This document shows positions 36,119 to 44,520 of a DNA stretch of 64,000 bases, piece by piece. The position numbers and the translations under genes were made by a program. The notes under the pieces are model-generated. The model was not told the origin of the DNA and did not search any database. It was given only the letters and a program-made list of their open reading frames with translations. The stretch is from NCBI GenBank assembly GCA_944330115.1, contig CALVIN010000002.1, positions 203,812-267,811 on the forward strand, in the 5' to 3' direction. Each line of letters opens with the position of its first letter. Position 1 is the stretch's first letter. Source of the stretch: an uncultured Clostridia bacterium. GTDB taxonomy: Bacteria; Bacillota; Clostridia; Christensenellales; Borkfalkiaceae.

Positions 36119-36137
36119 ATAATGTTCTTTGAAAGGT

Positions 36138-36170
36138 AAAGTCCTCATATAATTTTTGTATGAGGACTTT
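36138..36170. repeat. Perfect 12-bp inverted repeat spanning a -10 box and a start codon
   Basis: AAAGTCCTCATA (36138-36149) and TATGAGGACTTT (36159-36170) with a 9-nt loop. TATAAT (36148-36153) lies at the top of the left arm, and the ATG of the following gene (36160) lies in the right arm. It may be an operator or spoIVB's terminator, but no T-tract follows. Confidence 0.75.
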
Positions 36171-36702
36171 CGACATTTCTCGCTTTATAATAGCAAAAAA
36201 ATGGCTTATTGCCTATATTATTGTGATAATTTCGGCAATTATATCAGGCATAGTACTATGCAAAACTACCCAAACCAGCCCTTACATGCAAAATTATGCC
36301 TCGGAATACGTCTATTACGTGTTCAACTTCAGGAACTTTTCGCTGCTGTTTCCTCGGCTGTTTTATGAGGCGGTGTATCTGTACGCCTTCTTTTTTATAG
36401 CTTACTGCACCCGCTTCAAATTTTTGGCGTTGCCGCTGCTCTTTTTCAAGTGTCTTTTATCGTCGGTATATTGCGTGCTGATAATCTCCGTCTCCGCCCT
36501 CGGCGGGGTGCTTGCGGCGGTGTTCGTATTCATTCCGTCGGCGCTCATCTCATGTGCGGCGGAGATAGCCGTCACCGAATTTTGCCACCTGTTTAACAGA
36601 AGATACGCATATTTTGTGCCGCTCATCTTCGCGGCGGCATGCATGCTTGCCGAGTGCGTGCTTTTGAACGTTGTTTTCAGGCTGGTGATAGCGGTGGCGT
36701 AG
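36160..36702 (+). CDS. Polytopic membrane protein in the sporulation cluster
   Basis: A 180-residue protein with about five hydrophobic helices (for example KWLIAYIIVIISAIISGIVL at 14-33 and FVPLIFAAACMLAECVLLNVVF at the end). I do not recognise the family with confidence; size and topology recall SpoIIM, but I see no diagnostic residues. It lies between spoIVB and dacF, so a sporulation role is plausible. TATAAT ends 6 nt before the ATG and there is no Shine-Dalgarno. A dispersed AGTACTATG motif lies at 36252-36269. Confidence 0.65.
   Translation: MRTFDISRFIIAKKWLIAYIIVIISAIISGIVLCKTTQTSPYMQNYASEYVYYVFNFRNFSLLFPRLFYEAVYLYAFFFIAYCTRFKFLALPLLFFKCLLSSVYCVLIISVSALGGVLAAVFVFIPSALISCAAEIAVTEFCHLFNRRYAYFVPLIFAAACMLAECVLLNVVFRLVIAVA
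36252..36269 (+). repeat. Dispersed motif, copy 5 (in the membrane protein gene)
   Basis: AGTACTATGC-AAA-ACTAC; the right half is divergent. Confidence 0.45.
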
Positions 36703-36705
36703 GCC

Positions 36706-36734
36706 GCATAATTTTGCGCCTTTTGCGCGATACT
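36706..36734 (+). promoter_or_regulatory. Candidate forespore promoter of dacF
   Basis: GCATA (36706-36710), 15-bp spacer, CGCGATACT (36726-36734) partly match the sigma-F/G consensus. The ATG begins 6 nt later with no Shine-Dalgarno between. Confidence 0.45.
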
Positions 36735-36740
36735 GTTTGT

Positions 36741-37892
36741 ATGAAAAAGTTTATGAGTTTTTGCTGTGCCTGCGTTGCGGCGGCGGGCACGCTGTTTTCA
36801 TTCGGCTTTTCGAAGGCCGCGCCCGAGCTTACTACCGGCTGCAGGGCGGCATATCTGATGGATTTCGATTCGGGGCAATGTATCTATAAGGAGAACGAAG
36901 AGGCGCGTGCGCCCATTGCCAGCGTGTGCAAGGTGATGACGCTCACCCTCTGTCTCGACGCGGTGGAGAGCGGCGCTCTTTCGTTGGACGACATGGTGTA
37001 TATAAGCGAAAACGCCTCGGGCATGGGCGGCTCGCAGATATTTTTAGACAGCGGCAAGAGCTACCCGCTCACCGAGCTTATAAAGAGTATTGTGGTGTGC
37101 TCGGCAAACGACAGCTGCGTTGCCGTGGCCGAGAAGATATCGGGCAGCGAGGAGGCGTTTGTGGCCGATATGAATGAAAAGGCCGCAGAACTCGGGCTGG
37201 AAAACACGCTGTTTGCCAACTGCACGGGGCTTCCAAAGGATACACAGTATTCCTGCGCGGAGGACGTGGCAAAAATGTTTGCCAATCTTTTAAAGCACGG
37301 CGAATACTTCGATTACAGCCGCATATGGCTGGAGGACTTTGCGCACGACGGCGGCCGCACTACGGTTATGACCAATACAAACAAGCTTATACGCAGCTAT
37401 AACGGCTGCGACGGCGGCAAGACGGGCTTTACCAACGAGGCAGGCTTCTGCCTTGCGGCTACCGCCAAGCGCGAAAATATGCGACTCATTTCGGTAGTGC
37501 TCGGCGCCGATACAAGCGAACACCGCTTTTCAAGTGCCGCCAAGATGCTCGACTACGGCTTTGCCAACTACAAAAACAAGATGATACTCGATAAAACGGT
37601 GACGCTAAACGACGACTTCAGGCTGCGCGGCGGCAAAAAGGAGACCTATTCGGTGATGCCAAAAGATGACTGTTTTATCTTTTCAGAGCGCGGCGCCGAG
37701 GCCGACGCAGATTTCGTGGTGACCGACTTCGGCGTAAAGGCGCCCGTAAGCAAGGGGCAGGTAGTCGGCAAGATAGACGTCTACCGCGGCGGCGTGCTGT
37801 ATAAGTCGGTCGACGTAATCTCTGCGGAGGACGTAAAGCGCGCAGGCTTCGGCGACAGACTTAAAACCGTGGCCGAGGACTGGCCGCTGTGA
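36741..37892 (+). CDS. dacF: D-alanyl-D-alanine carboxypeptidase (DacF-like)
   Basis: A 383-residue low-molecular-weight penicillin-binding protein with a signal peptide (residues 1-27). The acyl-enzyme motif is SVCK in PIASVCKVMTL, the second motif SAN in VVCSANDSCVAVA and the third KTG in CDGGKTGFTNEAG. A C-terminal PBP5-like domain follows. It trims D-alanine from peptidoglycan stems. Position next to spoIVB and the forespore-like promoter suggest a DacF role in the spore. SVCK rather than the common STTK is within the family's range. Confidence 0.92.
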   Translation: MKKFMSFCCACVAAAGTLFSFGFSKAAPELTTGCRAAYLMDFDSGQCIYKENEEARAPIASVCKVMTLTLCLDAVESGALSLDDMVYISENASGMGGSQIFLDSGKSYPLTELIKSIVVCSANDSCVAVAEKISGSEEAFVADMNEKAAELGLENTLFANCTGLPKDTQYSCAEDVAKMFANLLKHGEYFDYSRIWLEDFAHDGGRTTVMTNTNKLIRSYNGCDGGKTGFTNEAGFCLAATAKRENMRLISVVLGADTSEHRFSSAAKMLDYGFANYKNKMILDKTVTLNDDFRLRGGKKETYSVMPKDDCFIFSERGAEADADFVVTDFGVKAPVSKGQVVGKIDVYRGGVLYKSVDVISAEDVKRAGFGDRLKTVAEDWPL

Positions 37893-37982
37893 GATATGCG
37901 GCGCTTTAAAAGCCGCGCCGCGCCGTTGTAAAAGCGCTCTTATAGCGATATGCAACAATAACAACTAAAAGTTATCATTTAA

Positions 37983-38011
37983 TTGACTTGACGCTCGTAT
38001 TTTGTTAAAAT
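37983..38011 (+). promoter_or_regulatory. lysA promoter
   Basis: TTGACT (37983-37988), 17-bp spacer, TAAAAT (38006-38011). Confidence 0.7.
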
Positions 38012-38043
38012 AAAAGTATATAAATTTTAGCAGGGTACGACAT

Positions 38044-39369
38044 ATGAACCAAAGAGAAACTTTAAAAATTAACAGCAAGGGGCATCTCGAAATAGGCGGG
38101 TGCGACACCGTAGATCTCGCCGCAAAGTTCGGGACGCCTCTTTACGTGTTTGACGAAAAATATATACGCGACATGATGGATGTATACCGCGACACCATCG
38201 ACAGGGAGTACGACGGCCACGGCCTGGTGCTGTATGCCTCCAAGGCATTCTCCTGCATGGCGATATACAAAATAGCCGCTCAGGAGAACATAGGCGTAGA
38301 CGTCGTTTCGGGCGGCGAGCTCTACACGGCGCTCAAGGCGGGCTTCCCCGCGGAGAAAATATACATGCACGGCAACAACAAGCTGCTGCGCGAGCTTCAG
38401 CTTGCCGTAGACAGCGGCGTAGGCACGATAGTCGTAGACTCATACGACGAGGCCGACATGCTGAACGAGCTCGCTCAAAAGAAGGGCATAAGGCAGGACG
38501 TGTTGATAAGGATAAACCCCGGCGTTGAGGCGCATACGCACGCCTTCGTGCAGACCGCCCGCACCGACTCGAAGTTCGGTTTCTCCATCTCCGACGGCAC
38601 GGCCGAAAAGATGACGGCATACATACTCAAAAAGGGCAGCCTCAACTTAAAGGGCTATCACTGCCACATCGGCTCGCAGATATTTGAAAAGCAGTCGTTC
38701 GTGCTGGCGGCGCAGAAGGCCATGGACTTCATGGCAAAGATAAAGGCCGACCTCGGCTTCGAGGTCGATACATTGAATATCGGCGGCGGATTCGGCATAT
38801 GGTACACCGATGAGGACGCCAAGATAAGCGTGGAGGGTTATGCCGCCTACCTCGAGGCGCTGATTGCCGCCGTAAAGGACAAGGCAAATGAGCTCGGCTT
38901 AAAGAGACCTTACCTCCTCATAGAGCCCGGCAGGTCGATAGTGGGCGAGGCGGGCATCACGCTCTACACCGTCGGCGCAATAAAGGATATACCCGGGATA
39001 AAGAAGTATGTTGCCATCGACGGCGGCATGTTCGATAACCCCAGGTATGCCCTCTATCAGTCGAAATACACCGTGCTGCTTGCCAACCGCGTCAATGAAG
39101 AGTGCACCGAAAAGGTGACGATAGCCGGCAAGTGTTGCGAGAGCGGCGACCTCATCGCCGTCGATGTGCCCCTGCCCGAGGCAAAGAGGGGCGATATTGC
39201 CGCCGTGCTCTCCACGGGTGCATACAACTACTCCATGGCAAGCAACTACAACCGCAATTTTATCCCCCCCGCAATTCTCGTAAAGGACGGAGAGGCCGAC
39301 TATATAGTTAAACCGCAGACGTACGACGACCTCATAAGAAACGACGTCGTGCCCGGCCGCCTCAAGTAA
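38044..39369 (+). CDS. lysA: Diaminopimelate decarboxylase
   Basis: A 441-residue PLP enzyme that converts meso-diaminopimelate to lysine. The PLP lysine lies in LYASKAFSCMAI, glycine loop NIGGGFGIWY, EPGRSIVGEAG contacts phosphate, and CCESGD near the C-terminus supplies active-site residues from the partner subunit. Its presence implies DAP synthesis. No other lysine genes are adjacent; an M50 peptidase follows after 9 nt. Confidence 0.96.
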   Translation: MNQRETLKINSKGHLEIGGCDTVDLAAKFGTPLYVFDEKYIRDMMDVYRDTIDREYDGHGLVLYASKAFSCMAIYKIAAQENIGVDVVSGGELYTALKAGFPAEKIYMHGNNKLLRELQLAVDSGVGTIVVDSYDEADMLNELAQKKGIRQDVLIRINPGVEAHTHAFVQTARTDSKFGFSISDGTAEKMTAYILKKGSLNLKGYHCHIGSQIFEKQSFVLAAQKAMDFMAKIKADLGFEVDTLNIGGGFGIWYTDEDAKISVEGYAAYLEALIAAVKDKANELGLKRPYLLIEPGRSIVGEAGITLYTVGAIKDIPGIKKYVAIDGGMFDNPRYALYQSKYTVLLANRVNEECTEKVTIAGKCCESGDLIAVDVPLPEAKRGDIAAVLSTGAYNYSMASNYNRNFIPPAILVKDGEADYIVKPQTYDDLIRNDVVPGRLK

Positions 39370-39378
39370 TTTTTTAAA

Positions 39379-40056
39379 ATGCTCGATATAATAATTTTTT
39401 ACTGCGCGTCTATCCTTGCAATACTCTTCGTGCTCGTTCCGCACGAGTGGGCGCACGGAGCAGTCGCGTACTTAAACGGCGATCCCACGCCAAAGCTCAG
39501 CGGCAGGCTTACGCTCAACCCCATAAAGCACTTCGATCCTATAGGATTTGTTATGTGCGCGCTCGTCGGTTTCGGCTGGGCGCGCCCCGTGCCCATAAAT
39601 ACGGCCAACTTCAAGCATTACAAGGTAGGGCTGTTTACCACGGCGATAGCCGGCGTGGTGATGAACTATATAATGGCGTTCATCTTCTATCCGCTCTATC
39701 TTTTATGTGCCACCCGTCTGGGGAACGGCCTCGGCGCGGAATTTTTAACTACCTTTCTGCGCCTCGTATACAGCTATAATCTGAGCATCGCCGTATTCAA
39801 CCTGCTGCCGCTCAATCCCCTCGACGGGTTCAGGGTGGTGGAGGCTCTCACCAAGCCGTGGAACAAGGTAAGGCAATTTTTGGGCAAGTACGGCCAGATA
39901 ATTTTGCTCGTGCTCGTAGTTGAAAGCTTCATCTGCAGCATCGCCGGCCGGCTGCTTCCCATATTCTATTCCTTCGATGTGCTCGGCTATGTGATGACTT
40001 TTGCGACCGACATAATAGGCTGGCCGATAAGCGCCTTCTGGAGGCTGTTTATATGA
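39379..40056 (+). CDS. M50-family site-2-type membrane metalloprotease
   Basis: A 225-residue polytopic protease. The zinc motif HEWAH (HExxH) is in the first helix region, and the third ligand is in NLLPLNPLDGFRV (NPxDG). About five hydrophobic helices. Members of this short M50 branch commonly sit directly upstream of scpA in Firmicutes, as here, but their substrates are unknown. Its stop overlaps the scpA start by 4 nt. Confidence 0.92.
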   Translation: MLDIIIFYCASILAILFVLVPHEWAHGAVAYLNGDPTPKLSGRLTLNPIKHFDPIGFVMCALVGFGWARPVPINTANFKHYKVGLFTTAIAGVVMNYIMAFIFYPLYLLCATRLGNGLGAEFLTTFLRLVYSYNLSIAVFNLLPLNPLDGFRVVEALTKPWNKVRQFLGKYGQIILLVLVVESFICSIAGRLLPIFYSFDVLGYVMTFATDIIGWPISAFWRLFI

Positions 40057-40925
40057 CGGATGAAACTATAGCGGCAAATGTGTCCGCAGGCGAAGACACA
40101 CATGAGAAAAAAGTCACGAGCGCCGACTATGCCAACTTCGAATCGGACGTAGATTATACTACCGTGCTCGACGACTTCGAGGGCCCGCTCGACCTGCTGC
40201 TGCACCTTATAAATACCGCCAAGATAAACATAGAGGACGTGTTTGTATCAAAGGTCACAGAGCAGTTTTTGGACTACATCGAATATATGAAGACGCAGCC
40301 CTCGCGCGACGTCGACAAGGAGAGCGAGTATCTGCAGATAGCTGCGCAGATAATCTATATAAAGTCCAAGAGCATGCTGCCGCCCGTGGATATGCCCGAA
40401 AAGGATGAGGAGCTTCTCGCCGAACAGCAGGCATTCATCGAACAGCTCAAACAGCGCGAATACGAGCTCATCAAGGAGGAAACTCCCAAGCTCAAGGAGC
40501 TGGAAACTGTTGGCTATTACTTCAAGGGCGTCGACAAGGAGTTCAGTAAGGTAAAGGTGGTGTATAAGGACTTCACCGTGAGCGCCATGCTCGAGGCCTT
40601 TGCCAAGCTGATGCTCAGAAACGAGAGCCTTGCAAGGGAAAAGGCCAATATACGCGAGATACCCAAAGACACCTTCACCGTAGAGGAGAAGGCGGAATTC
40701 ATAAAGCAGACGCTCATAAGTCGCGGCAGCGTGAAGTTCGACGAGCTGTTCACGAGCTATTCGAAGAGCGAGATAATAACCACCTTCCAGGCTATGCTCG
40801 AGATGCTCAAACATCAGCAAATAATGGTGGAACAGACGGGCACCTTCGGCGAAATAGACATAAAACTTAATCCCGACTGGGATTTAAAGGACGATTCAAG
40901 TGAAACCTTTGACGAATATAATTGA
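40053..40925 (+). CDS. scpA: Segregation and condensation protein A (kleisin)
   Basis: A 290-residue kleisin that joins the SMC heads in the condensin-like complex. The N-terminal SMC-neck-binding part (VLDDFEGPLDLLLHLINTAKIN) and C-terminal winged helix (EEKAEFIKQTLISRGSVKFDELF) are clear. The first 35 residues are an extra acidic tail before the family core. Overlaps the M50 gene by 4 nt and scpB by 26 nt. Confidence 0.95.
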   Translation: MTDETIAANVSAGEDTHEKKVTSADYANFESDVDYTTVLDDFEGPLDLLLHLINTAKINIEDVFVSKVTEQFLDYIEYMKTQPSRDVDKESEYLQIAAQIIYIKSKSMLPPVDMPEKDEELLAEQQAFIEQLKQREYELIKEETPKLKELETVGYYFKGVDKEFSKVKVVYKDFTVSAMLEAFAKLMLRNESLAREKANIREIPKDTFTVEEKAEFIKQTLISRGSVKFDELFTSYSKSEIITTFQAMLEMLKHQQIMVEQTGTFGEIDIKLNPDWDLKDDSSETFDEYN

Positions 40926-41631
40926 GGCTGTGGTATTTGCCTCGGGGGAACCGGTACCGGTAAAGTACATAGTGGAAAAGCTCGGCTGTTCGTTGAAGGA
41001 GGTCAACGAATGTGTGGACGAGCTCAAACAGATATATTCCGGCGACTGCGGCATACAGATACTTGCCTTCAACGGAAAGTTGCAGTTTGCATCAAATCCC
41101 AAGTATAAAGAGCAGGTGCAGGCGGTTATAACGCCCATAAAGGAGAAGGAATTTACCCGCACCATACTCGAGTGCGCGGCGATAATCGCCTATAAGCAGC
41201 CTATAACCAAGTCGGAACTTGAGGATATAAGGCAGGTTAGCGGCGACTATGCCATTCAGACGCTCCTCGACCTGGGCATGATATACCCCTGCGGCCGAAA
41301 GGATACCGTGGGCAAGCCCATACTTTATGCCACTACCGACAACTTTTTAAAGCGCTTTAAACTCAACTCCATAGACGAGCTGCCCGACTATAATGAGCTG
41401 ATGGACCAGATAGCACAGCTCCACAGCAAGGCGCTCGGCGAAGAGGACGAGGAGGACGCCAACTACCTCTATAAAAAGGACGAATACGATCCGAACAAGG
41501 AGGAGGACAAAAAGACGCGCGGCAAGAAGGGGGACGGCAACGAACAGCTCAAAATAGTCGAGGACGGGTATGAGATCCCCGATTTCCTCGATTCCGATGA
41601 CGACATAATAAAGATAAAGGACGACGATTGA
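40900..41631 (+). CDS. scpB: Segregation and condensation protein B
   Basis: A 243-residue ScpB with two winged-helix domains (MKPLTNIIEAVVFASGEPVPV; ECAAIIAYKQPITKSELEDIR; YPCGRKDTVGKPILYATTDNFL). It dimerises and binds ScpA. It starts with GTG at 40900, inside the end of scpA. The C-terminal 60 residues are strongly charged (EDEEDAN...EEDKKTRGKKGDG) and extend past the usual domain end. A long stem terminator follows. Confidence 0.94.
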   Translation: MKPLTNIIEAVVFASGEPVPVKYIVEKLGCSLKEVNECVDELKQIYSGDCGIQILAFNGKLQFASNPKYKEQVQAVITPIKEKEFTRTILECAAIIAYKQPITKSELEDIRQVSGDYAIQTLLDLGMIYPCGRKDTVGKPILYATTDNFLKRFKLNSIDELPDYNELMDQIAQLHSKALGEEDEEDANYLYKKDEYDPNKEEDKKTRGKKGDGNEQLKIVEDGYEIPDFLDSDDDIIKIKDDD

Positions 41632-41679
41632 GTTTGCATCATAAACTGCCTCCGGCGGTTTTGCATAAAGAGTATTTCG

Positions 41680-41713
41680 GGCGGGCGGCGCAAAAATGCG
41701 CCGCCCGCCTTTT
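41680..41713 (+). terminator. scpB terminator
   Basis: GGCGGGCGGCGCA (41680-41692) pairs perfectly with TGCGCCGCCCGCC (41697-41709) around AAAA, then TTTTAC. Confidence 0.9.
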
Positions 41714-41722
41714 ACTGTAATG

Positions 41723-41750
41723 GTATATTTGCCGCTGCGTTACAAATAAT
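41723..41750 (+). promoter_or_regulatory. Candidate sigma-E promoter of the membrane protein-gerW-dacB operon
   Basis: GTATATT (41723-41729), 13-bp spacer, CAAATAAT (41743-41750), close to the sigma-E consensus (ATATT and CATACAAT, 13-14 bp). The start codon follows after 6 nt without a Shine-Dalgarno. Confidence 0.55.
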
Positions 41751-41756
41751 ATCTGT

Positions 41757-42272
41757 ATGGATAATTTCATCGTGTACGGCGTGCCGGCGCTGTTCTTCGC
41801 GGCCGTGTTGCCGGTGTATGTGAGCGTATACGCCTACGGCAACACGCATACAAAGTACGCCTCGGTGAACTTTTGCCTTTACAGGGTGATAAGGTTCATG
41901 AACATGAACACCGAGGAGGACGGCAGGCTGATGATTAACGGCAAGGAGGCAAAGGTCAACCCCGCGCTTGCGCTGCGCGACGGCAAGATAGCCTTTGACA
42001 ATCTCTGCATATCCAAGATAGTGCAGCTCTCCGATTTCGGGCTGGTAAAGGACGAAAACGCCTATATCGCGCTGTTGCAGAGCGCCGTCACCTTTCCGCT
42101 GTACAGCTATATTTCCAAAAAGGGCAGCTTTTGCAAGCTGCGCAATTACGTAATATTAAACGCCGAGCACGGCGGCATAACTTACGGCGCAAAAGTTGTA
42201 AGCGTGATAAACCTTGTGGCCGCGCTCAAAATACTTTTTATACTTATGTTGGAGAGAATAAATGAAACTTAA
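41757..42272 (+). CDS. Membrane protein of the gerW-dacB operon
   Basis: A 171-residue protein with an N-terminal membrane helix (VPALFFAAVLPVYVSVYAYG), a central domain of alternating strands and a C-terminal helix (VSVINLVAALKILFILML). I do not recognise a named family; genes here in other Clostridia often encode DUF2953-type proteins and this could be a distant relative. It overlaps gerW by 11 nt and lies behind a sigma-E-like promoter, so a mother-cell role is likely. Confidence 0.65.
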   Translation: MDNFIVYGVPALFFAAVLPVYVSVYAYGNTHTKYASVNFCLYRVIRFMNMNTEEDGRLMINGKEAKVNPALALRDGKIAFDNLCISKIVQLSDFGLVKDENAYIALLQSAVTFPLYSYISKKGSFCKLRNYVILNAEHGGITYGAKVVSVINLVAALKILFILMLERINET

Positions 42273-42633
42273 AGATAAATCAAGGGACAACAACTTCGAC
42301 CAGCCGCCCAAGTCGCTCGACAAGGTGGCAGATGCAAATACAGTCGTGGGCGAACCGATAATAACGGTGAGCGGCACGCAGGTTATACCGCTCTCGTCCG
42401 TCACCGTGGTAAATCTCGGCGGCGGTGGTGAATACGGCGACATAAAGACCTATAAGCAGGCCGACGGCTTTAAAATCGCGGGCGGCAACGGCACGGTTAT
42501 TACGGTAAAGCCCAAGGGTTTCCTCGTTGACGACGGCAAGGGGTGCAGGTTGCTCAGAATGGAGGACGGCGCGATAGATACGCTCATCGAAAAGACGGGC
42601 GATCTCGTCCATACCATAACCGACAATGCGTAA
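42262..42633 (+). CDS. gerW: GerW (YtfJ) family spore protein
   Basis: A 123-residue protein of the YtfJ/GerW family: VVGEPIITVSGTQVIPLSSVTV, a glycine-rich stretch (NLGGGGEYG, AGGNGTVITVKPKGFLV) and a C-terminal strand-helix part (RLLRMEDGAIDTLIEKTGDLV). Members affect spore germination or spore integrity in Bacillus. It overlaps both neighbours, so the three genes form one translationally coupled unit. Confidence 0.85.
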   Translation: MKLKDKSRDNNFDQPPKSLDKVADANTVVGEPIITVSGTQVIPLSSVTVVNLGGGGEYGDIKTYKQADGFKIAGGNGTVITVKPKGFLVDDGKGCRLLRMEDGAIDTLIEKTGDLVHTITDNA

Positions 42634-43669
42634 AATTTATTCAGGGCAAAAGCCGCGTTCAAGGGCCGCTTTAAGCGCAAGGCTGATAGCAGCGCTTGCA
42701 GTTATACTGTGCGTTTTCTTTGCTATTTCGCCCGCAAAGGCGGCGGCCGAATGTGCGGCAGGCAAGTCGGCATGCATAGCAATGGAGCGGCAGACGCAGA
42801 CCGTTCTGCACGAATACAACGCCGACGCACGCCTTCCCATGGCGAGCACTACAAAGATAATGACGGCGCTTATAATATGCGAGGACTGCGACCTCGACAG
42901 AGTTGTCACCGTCCCCGACGAGGCCGTGGGCGCCGAGGGTTCGAGTATATATTTAAAGAAGGGCGAAAAAATAGATATCCGCGACCTGCTGTACGGCCTG
43001 ATGCTGCGTTCGGGCAACGACGCCGCCGCGGCGCTTGCCATAATACACAGCGGCAGCATATCCGCCTTTGCGCAAGAGATGAACGCGCGCGCCCGCATAC
43101 TTGGCGCCATGAACACAAACTTCAAAAATCCGAGCGGCCTGCCCGACGACGAGCACTATACCACCGCGCGCGACCTGTGTAAGATCGCCTGCGCCGCGAT
43201 GGGCAACGCTGATTTCAGGCAGATAGTGGGCACGAAGTCGTGGCACGGAAAATACAGAAGCTATGCCAACAAGAACAAGCTGCTGTATAACTACGAAGGA
43301 GCCACCGGCATAAAGACGGGCTATACGGTAAAGGCGGGGCGCTGCCTGGTATCTTCGGCGCTGAGAGACGGAATGGAGACGGTGTGCGTCGTTTTGAACG
43401 AGCCGGACATGTATAACAAGAGCTATTCCGTGCTCGACGAGTGCTTTAAAAACTTTGAACTTGCAGAAAACGGCGGCGATAAACTGTTTATATGCGGCGG
43501 AGAGCTGTGCCGCGCAGAGGGCTTTAAAGTTGTGATAAAGAGAGGCGTGCCCGCGGTTTTTAAATGTGTACCAATGCCGCAGGACGGCGACTGTGCGGGC
43601 GAATTGCAAATTTACCAGCAAAATAACTTGATTTTTAGCACAAAGTTATATAGTATAGGTATAGTTTAA
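42626..43669 (+). CDS. dacB: D-alanyl-D-alanine carboxypeptidase (DacB-like)
   Basis: A 347-residue penicillin-binding protein with an N-terminal membrane or signal segment (residues 17-40). Motifs: STTK in PMASTTKIMTALI, SGN in LRSGNDAAAAL and KTG in GIKTGYTVKAG. The position behind gerW with a sigma-E-type promoter suggests the mother-cell DacB role of tuning cortex cross-linking. spmA and spmB, which often follow dacB, are absent; rluB is next. Confidence 0.92.
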   Translation: MRKIYSGQKPRSRAALSARLIAALAVILCVFFAISPAKAAAECAAGKSACIAMERQTQTVLHEYNADARLPMASTTKIMTALIICEDCDLDRVVTVPDEAVGAEGSSIYLKKGEKIDIRDLLYGLMLRSGNDAAAALAIIHSGSISAFAQEMNARARILGAMNTNFKNPSGLPDDEHYTTARDLCKIACAAMGNADFRQIVGTKSWHGKYRSYANKNKLLYNYEGATGIKTGYTVKAGRCLVSSALRDGMETVCVVLNEPDMYNKSYSVLDECFKNFELAENGGDKLFICGGELCRAEGFKVVIKRGVPAVFKCVPMPQDGDCAGELQIYQQNNLIFSTKLYSIGIV

Positions 43670-43690
43670 AAAATAAAGGCTGTACTTATT

Positions 43691-44392
43691 ATGAGAATAA
43701 ACAAATACCTCGCTCAGTGCGGGATAGCCAGCAGGCGCGGCTGCGATAAACTTATCTCCGAGGGGCGCGTTACTTTAAACGGCAAAATATGCACTCTCGG
43801 CGACGATGTGGCAGAGGGCGACATTGTGAAGGTCGACGGCAAGCAGGTCGGCATAAAAAAGAACGAATATTATATACTGCATAAGCCCAAGGGGTATCTC
43901 AGCACCGTCTCCGACGACAAGGGCCGAAAGACCGTTATGGACATTCTTGGCAGCGCCGTTGGCAGGGTATATCCCGTGGGCAGGCTCGATTATGACAGCG
44001 AGGGGCTGCTCATTCTCACGACCGACGGCGAGCTGGCCCAGCACCTCACGCACCCTTCAAACGAAGTGCCCAAGACTTACCTCGTAAAGGTGGAGGGGCG
44101 CCTCACCGAGGACGACCTCAACCCCATAAGGAGCGGTATTGAGATAGAGGGCGGCTACGTCACCAAGAAGTGCAAGGCGCACATTGTAGAGACTAACCGC
44201 GAATATACCAAAGTCGAGATGGTGCTCCGCGAGGGCAAGAACCGCGAAATAAGAAAGATGTTTGCCGCCATCGGCAGAGAGGTGATGCTGTTAAAGCGCA
44301 CCAAGGTGGGCGAACTTTCGCTGCGCGGCATCGACAGGGGGAGCTTCAGAAAGCTCACCCCCGCAGAGGTGGAGTATTTAAAATCGCTGTAA
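43691..44392 (+). CDS. rluB: RluB/RsuA-family rRNA pseudouridine synthase
   Basis: A 233-residue enzyme with an N-terminal S4 domain (MRINKYLAQCGIASRRGCDKLI) and the catalytic aspartate motif VGRLDYDSEGLLILTTDG, plus REGKNREIRKMF in the C-terminal part. It isomerises uridine in 23S rRNA. Length and proximity to scpAB and dacB match the Bacillus order. Ends at a large bidirectional stem shared with lexA. Confidence 0.94.
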   Translation: MRINKYLAQCGIASRRGCDKLISEGRVTLNGKICTLGDDVAEGDIVKVDGKQVGIKKNEYYILHKPKGYLSTVSDDKGRKTVMDILGSAVGRVYPVGRLDYDSEGLLILTTDGELAQHLTHPSNEVPKTYLVKVEGRLTEDDLNPIRSGIEIEGGYVTKKCKAHIVETNREYTKVEMVLREGKNREIRKMFAAIGREVMLLKRTKVGELSLRGIDRGSFRKLTPAEVEYLKSL

Positions 44393-44413
44393 TTATATTT
44401 GAATTATAATATA

Positions 44414-44448
44414 TAGGCAGGCGGCGCAAATTTTGCGCCGCCTGCCTA
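44414..44448. terminator. Bidirectional terminator between rluB and lexA
   Basis: A near-perfect 35-bp palindrome with 17-bp arms (TAGGCAGGCGGCGCAAA) between convergent genes; A/T-rich sequence flanks both sides. Confidence 0.8.
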
Positions 44449-44520
44449 TATAAAGGTGATTTTAAGCAAGATTTTTAAATAAGGTACTAAGCAAATTTCA
44501 AAAATCGGCCGTTTGCATAG

